The notes under the pieces were generated by a model, which was given only the letters and a program-made list of their open reading frames with translations, was not told the DNA's origin and ran no database searches. The translations under genes were made by a program, and so were the position numbers. Shown here piece after piece: positions 18,841 through 22,389 of a DNA stretch of 22,389 bases. Source of the stretch: Fragilaria crotonensis. Its lineage: Eukaryota; Bacillariophyta; Fragilariophyceae; Fragilariales; Fragilariaceae. The stretch lies in NCBI GenBank assembly GCA_022925895.1, contig JAKSYS010000816.1, forward strand, positions 1-22,389, given 5' to 3'. Position 1 is the stretch's first letter. The number at the start of each line of letters is the position of its first letter.

Positions 18841-19779
18841 TTACCTCACCCTGGCAGGACGATCTGCCTCAGCCTGCAACGCTGTCAACACCAGGACAGC
18901 AGCACTCACATCACTGTCGGAACTGAGCCTTCGTTCCTTCTTTGGTTCTTTATGAATGACCTCCAGCCCAAAACTGTCTAAGATGCTACTTCCGCGCAAC
19001 TTAGGAAAGCAATCACGCACAACCTGACTTGTTGTTCCCGTCAGCACCATCCCCAAATACTGTCACCAGCCTACTTCGCAGTTTGGTGACGTCTTGTTGC
19101 CGAAACGTTTCTCTCGTGACATCAATGCCCTCGATGAGGTGTAATACAACACCCACTGCAAACAAGCCGCAGTCAAACCCATTCTTCTGATGGGACAATC
19201 GCAATAATGCACCCCTGCCAATCAGCGTCACTTTCCCTTAGGGTGCATGTTTTTCTCGTGTAGAATGAAATTGTGAATGAATAAATTCACAACCTTTACG
19301 ATGCAAAGGACATCGGGGTGAACCTGACGTGCGGCGTACCAGGGAATCATAAAACGTCATGTCATTTACGAACTCCGGCGTTGAGATCGAACAGTCCAGG
19401 CAGAGCACAAAAATGATTTCCAACACAATCGGGATAAGCAGCCTGTTGAGAGTACGCGGCGATCCAAAACAAGCTTTCATTTGTTGCCACGAGCGACGTT
19501 CCGACTGCGAGCAAGTTTACGTCCTCTCGTCGTCTCGTCTTCCACGAGTTCTGGATTATCATTGATCAAGTCATTACATGAATTGAAGTACTCATAGGTG
19601 CCAAGGCTTCCTATGTGAGATACATCTGTGGAAATTACCTCCTGGGGAGGGACAGATCGCTGCAATATACAGTCCAATAACAAAGTGCTCAGCCAAGCAT
19701 TCGACAGCGCAGAAGTGTCATCACTGCTGGGTGATATCCATCCAGAAAAGCGAGGATCTCCGGAACGTGCCTCCTTCAT
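18841..19779 (-). pseudogene. Ulp1-like (C48) cysteine protease associated with the MULE, frameshifted
   Basis: On the same strand and 51 bp upstream of the transposase start. The first frame (ATG about 19779) reads ALSNAWLSTLLLDCILQ and IGSLGTYEYFNSCND. Shifts near 19480-19440 give RLLIPIVL, then VGNHFCAL with the likely catalytic His, and CLDCSISTPEFVNDMTFYDS with the likely Asp. A later shift leads to SHQKNGFDCGLFAVGVVLHL (about 19140-19190), the invariant Gln and catalytic Cys of Ulp1/SENP proteases, which cleave SUMO or similar ubiquitin-like tags. A C-terminal tail ends at TAA/TGA near 18841. MULEs carrying ULP-like genes are known from plants as Kaonashi elements. At least three frame breaks. 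The family call is firm; true substrate unknown. Confidence 0.75.
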
Positions 19780-19824
19780 GGTATGTTCGTGGTGATCACA
19801 ACACAACTCCAAAGACACCCTCAA

Positions 19825-20088
19825 AAGAGGAAGATGACAACCGATGGTGGCTTGAGAATTCGATGTAAAGTGGTACTTGTACGCTTCCGTAGCATTACGT
19901 CTAAGTGCAACGCTTAAGTGTTACGTCTAAGTAAAATACCTAAGCCTAGTGTGTTATTCATTTCAATTCATTTAAGAACGTGCGTTTTGCTATGAAAACA
20001 AGATTTCTGTAGGGGTTGGTGTGTACTATATTGCCAAGTCACTATACACTAACCTACATGACTAGAGATAAATATCAAAATTTTGCTG
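19825..20088. other. Region upstream of the Ulp1-like gene
   Basis: No gene seen. It contains two copies of TTACGTCTAAGT (about 19895 and 19920) in an AT-rich context, and GTACTATATTG at 20023-20033, the reverse complement of 16167-16177. It may be the other end of the MULE. Confidence 0.4.
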
Positions 20089-20150
20089 TCTTTGGCGCGT
20101 TTGTTGGCTAATTAGTAGTACTTTCGCGCGCTGGTAGGCTAATTAGTAGT
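20089..20150. repeat. Two tandem 31-bp units ending GGCTAATTAGTAGT
   Basis: GGCTAATTAGTAGT occurs at 20106-20119 and 20137-20150; the preceding bases (TTTGGCGCGTTTGTT and TTTCGCGCGCTGGTA) are also similar, so this is a diverged 31-bp tandem duplication. Confidence 0.75.
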
Positions 20151-20352
20151 CCATGATTCAAATTCACGCGAATTTCAACGTAAAACATGTACTAACCAAA
20201 GAATTGCGCGCGGAGTTCTATGTCCACAACGTTTCACTCCGGCATTACTTCTCAAGTCAAGTTTACTTCTTCTTCGTCTATCATTCCGAACAATCTTCGC
20301 ATTCACCTCTTAACCTGAGGCCACCTCACTACCAGGAGCGCATCATCATTTC

Positions 20353-20562
20353 CTGCCATCTAGCCGGGAATGCTTGTTACGCTGACAGAGTACTTTCTCT
20401 CCTGCCATTTAGCTTGGAGCTCTAAGCATTTGGTCACCTTAGTAGAACGAGGTGTCCTTGACGTAGGGTTAGAGTTGTTTCCACTGAAACAAATTCCATC
20501 TGCCATCTAGCCGACGGAGTTCGTTTTGTCAACAAGTTTACTGTACTCTCCTGCCATTTAGC
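20353..20562. repeat. Four CTGCCATYTAGC repeats in two diverged units
   Basis: CTGCCATCTAGC at 20353 and 20500, CTGCCATTTAGC at 20402 and 20551. The pairs form two diverged units of about 60 bp, 147-149 bp apart, each running CTGCCATCTAGCCG...CTCTCCTGCCATTTAGCT. They lie directly before the right-edge coding region and could be part of its promoter or of a transposon end. Confidence 0.75.
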
Positions 20563-20591
20563 TGTGAGTGTATAGTATTGCGCCATTTGCC

Positions 20592-22389
20592 ATGTCGGAC
20601 TTGATACCAAACGAAGACAACGAAACGTTGAAGGCGCGATGTCGGACGTCCATTTGTCGGTCAACTATGCTCAACTTTGGAAAGGAAAATCCACGTGTGG
20701 TAGTGGTGGATCCTTCAAGAAAACGGTTAAGTAACAAGATGCCGAAAAAGCGCAAGCAGAGGAATTACTTTCCTTCCAGTCCAAAGGTGTTGGCGCTCTA
20801 CTGAAGTGCTTCCCTGAACGGCGGTAATTTCAGTGAAGGTCGGAATTTGCGACTGCGTTTCGCGATGCAACGAAAACAGGGACGATGAAGGGCGAGGTCG
20901 AGATATGTGGGACACCCTTGCGATGGATAGCGTATGCGCTTGCTTGTTCATTCGGTATCAACAACGATTCGGATCGTAGTACTGCCATCACGCACCGGTC
21001 TCTGGATGACATGTTCATGAAGCACGGATCATCCTCCGAATTCTTTCGGAATTCATCCCATGGATGTCATCTGTAATCGGAGGATTACCCCGACATTGCC
21101 GCGGCATTGGGTATAAGTGACTCGCTATGGTAACTTGGGTGAAGACGACGTCATTATGGCACCTGCGTCTGAAGAAAAAGACCTGATGATGTCAACGACT
21201 TCAAGTACAGGACTCTCCTTGCGTTCTCCCAGGGCGGGTGTATTTTACGCTGTAAGGGACTGGCGAAGAAAGTCAGAAGGTGTAGAAGGTTCCAGGATTG
21301 CCATGGACATGAGTTGGTTTCGTCTAAAGACTGGCATGGAGCAGTCGCCGCAGTCGGACTTGCAATTGGTGGGGATGGTTACGTTAAAAGGTTTGCCAGC
21401 ATTACGAGAAAGGGGTCGCCACAGTCTACTTTTGTGTCAGCGTGAGAGTTGCGTACCATCCCGCCACAATAAATTTTCCGCGTGAAGTGTTCCACGTCAA
21501 CACAATGCGCGGATCACGAAGGCCCAAGGATGCCACCAGATCTTATCTCTGGCCACGATGTGGGTGCGTGGCCAGTTCCTGACCGAGCTCAGGAATACAC
21601 CGCCGCCTTGTCAACTCTAATTCCACAAGGGTGGGTGGTCGCCATTACGCTCCTGGGTGCTTGCATCTTAACATCCCTGATACTTGCTGGATTGTTGATC
21701 CTGGGAACGCCCATTCGCTTGACATCATAGTCAACATTGCACCACCAGTGCCAAGCACAATTGGGAGGAAGTCTGTCATCATGGTCCGAAGCGTTCTTGA
21801 CGCATCACTCAAGTCGCGGTATTGTCATCTGAAGCAACAATATGACGTTGTCGGTTGCCTAGACGCAATTGTGGAACACAACTCACTTCTGCGTCGGAAT
21901 GTACCTGTTGGCACGGCGAGACAGAACAAAGGAGATGTTGGGACAATGCATGCCATTGGGACACGAGTGCTCCTTGACGGATCGGGTACTGTTGGATACG
22001 CTAACTATAAGGTGCCGCAAACGGTACTGAAAAGGTTTATTGCGGCGTTCGCAACTATCGGTATGTGCTGTTTTCCGATGTGCTGTCTGTTGTTCAACAC
22101 ATGGAAGCCGATTCATCTCTTCCACCCATTGCTCCGATGGGTGAAAATGACTGCAATGGGATCCGGTGGGCTACACGATTGATATGAGCGTTGACCTAGG
22201 AAATGCGTCGCATTTCGACGTAAACGACGCGTCGCAGGGCTTTAGTGTGTGGACGGAGGAAATGCCCGTTGTGCATCAAACTGGTACTTGATCTTCCCCA
22301 ATTTGCACGGAAGGAGGCCATGCGGAACGGAGTACAATGGCATTGCCGTTCAAGCTTTATCATGGGACAGCCATAAGCTGGGACGGACG
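20592..22389 (+). pseudogene. Unnamed algal repeat-family protein, possible 2OG-Fe(II) dioxygenase core, partial and broken
   Basis: Coding character runs to the right edge through several frames and stops. An N-terminal piece (20592-20804) is basic (KKRKQRNYF). Then come EICGTPLRWIAYALACSFG (about 20895), a Cys/His patch (CILRCKGLAKKVRRCRRF, about 21245), GPRMPPDLISGHDVGAWPV, and a well-kept block 21631-22050 with NIAPPVPSTIGRKSVIMVR, KSRYCHLKQQYDVVGCLDA and GDVGTMHAIGTRV. A shift near 22040 gives YVLFSDVLSVVQHMEAD; another gives YTIDMSVDLGNASHFDVNDA...GFSVWTEEMP, and after a stop and shift KLYHGTAISWDGR. The HxD (HFD), then a His followed nine residues later by Arg, resembles the iron and 2-oxoglutarate ligands of a double-stranded beta-helix dioxygenase. 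That assignment is inference. It looks like a repeated, mobile gene family in algae. Confidence 0.5.

Noticed and set aside
16135-20150. Long terminal inverted repeats of the MULE
   Set aside because: Searched by eye on both flanks; only an 11-bp inverted match was found, not enough to call element ends.

Overview
This window reads as nuclear DNA of a eukaryotic microalga, most likely a diatom. It has short GT-AG introns, Ty1/copia retrotransposons of the kind abundant in diatoms, a Golgi sulfate-donor (PAPS) transporter gene with three exons, and moderate base composition. No bacterial signals, rRNA, tRNA genes or CRISPR arrays were seen. Most of the window is mobile DNA; only two genes are clearly intact.

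Layout, left to right. (1) 1-about 2.1 kb: the 5' part of a minus-strand copia element (Gag with two CCHC knuckles, then an aspartic protease), cut by the window edge. (2) 2426-3129: a 704-bp non-autonomous PIF/Harbinger-like element with TAA target duplication and foldback ends. (3) 3475-3788: a cluster of about 14 copies of GTAAGCAAATTT. (4) 4156-6256: a broken HMG-box remnant, then a spliced but damaged unknown gene. (5) 6386-12444: a complete minus-strand copia element with 109-bp LTRs, a perfect 5-bp target duplication, and Gag, protease, integrase, a chromodomain-like segment, RT and RNase H, all broken by many one-base frameshifts. (6) 13102-14004 (+): an intact, unnamed protein with repeated YWxW motifs. 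(7) 14076-15858 (-): an intact three-exon PAPS/nucleotide-sugar transporter, convergent with the previous gene. (8) 16135-16312: a short interspersed repeat cluster. (9) 16693-18789 (-): a Mutator-like (MULE) transposase with DDE core, SWIM and CCHC zinc fingers, broken by frameshifts, and directly upstream on the same strand a Ulp1-like (C48) cysteine protease (18841-19779). (10) 20089-20566: small tandem repeats. (11) about 20592-22389 (+): a damaged coding region running off the right edge whose end carries an HxD...H...R pattern suggestive of a 2-oxoglutarate/Fe(II) dioxygenase fold.

The most notable observations are these. Both copia elements appear to be primed by the anticodon arm of tRNA-Lys rather than a tRNA 3' end. 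The MULE travels with a SUMO-protease-like gene. The right-edge protein looks like a repeated algal family with a possible oxygenase core. Coding damage in the repeats is almost all single-base indels, while the two unique genes are clean, so residual assembly error in repeats should be considered beside true decay.
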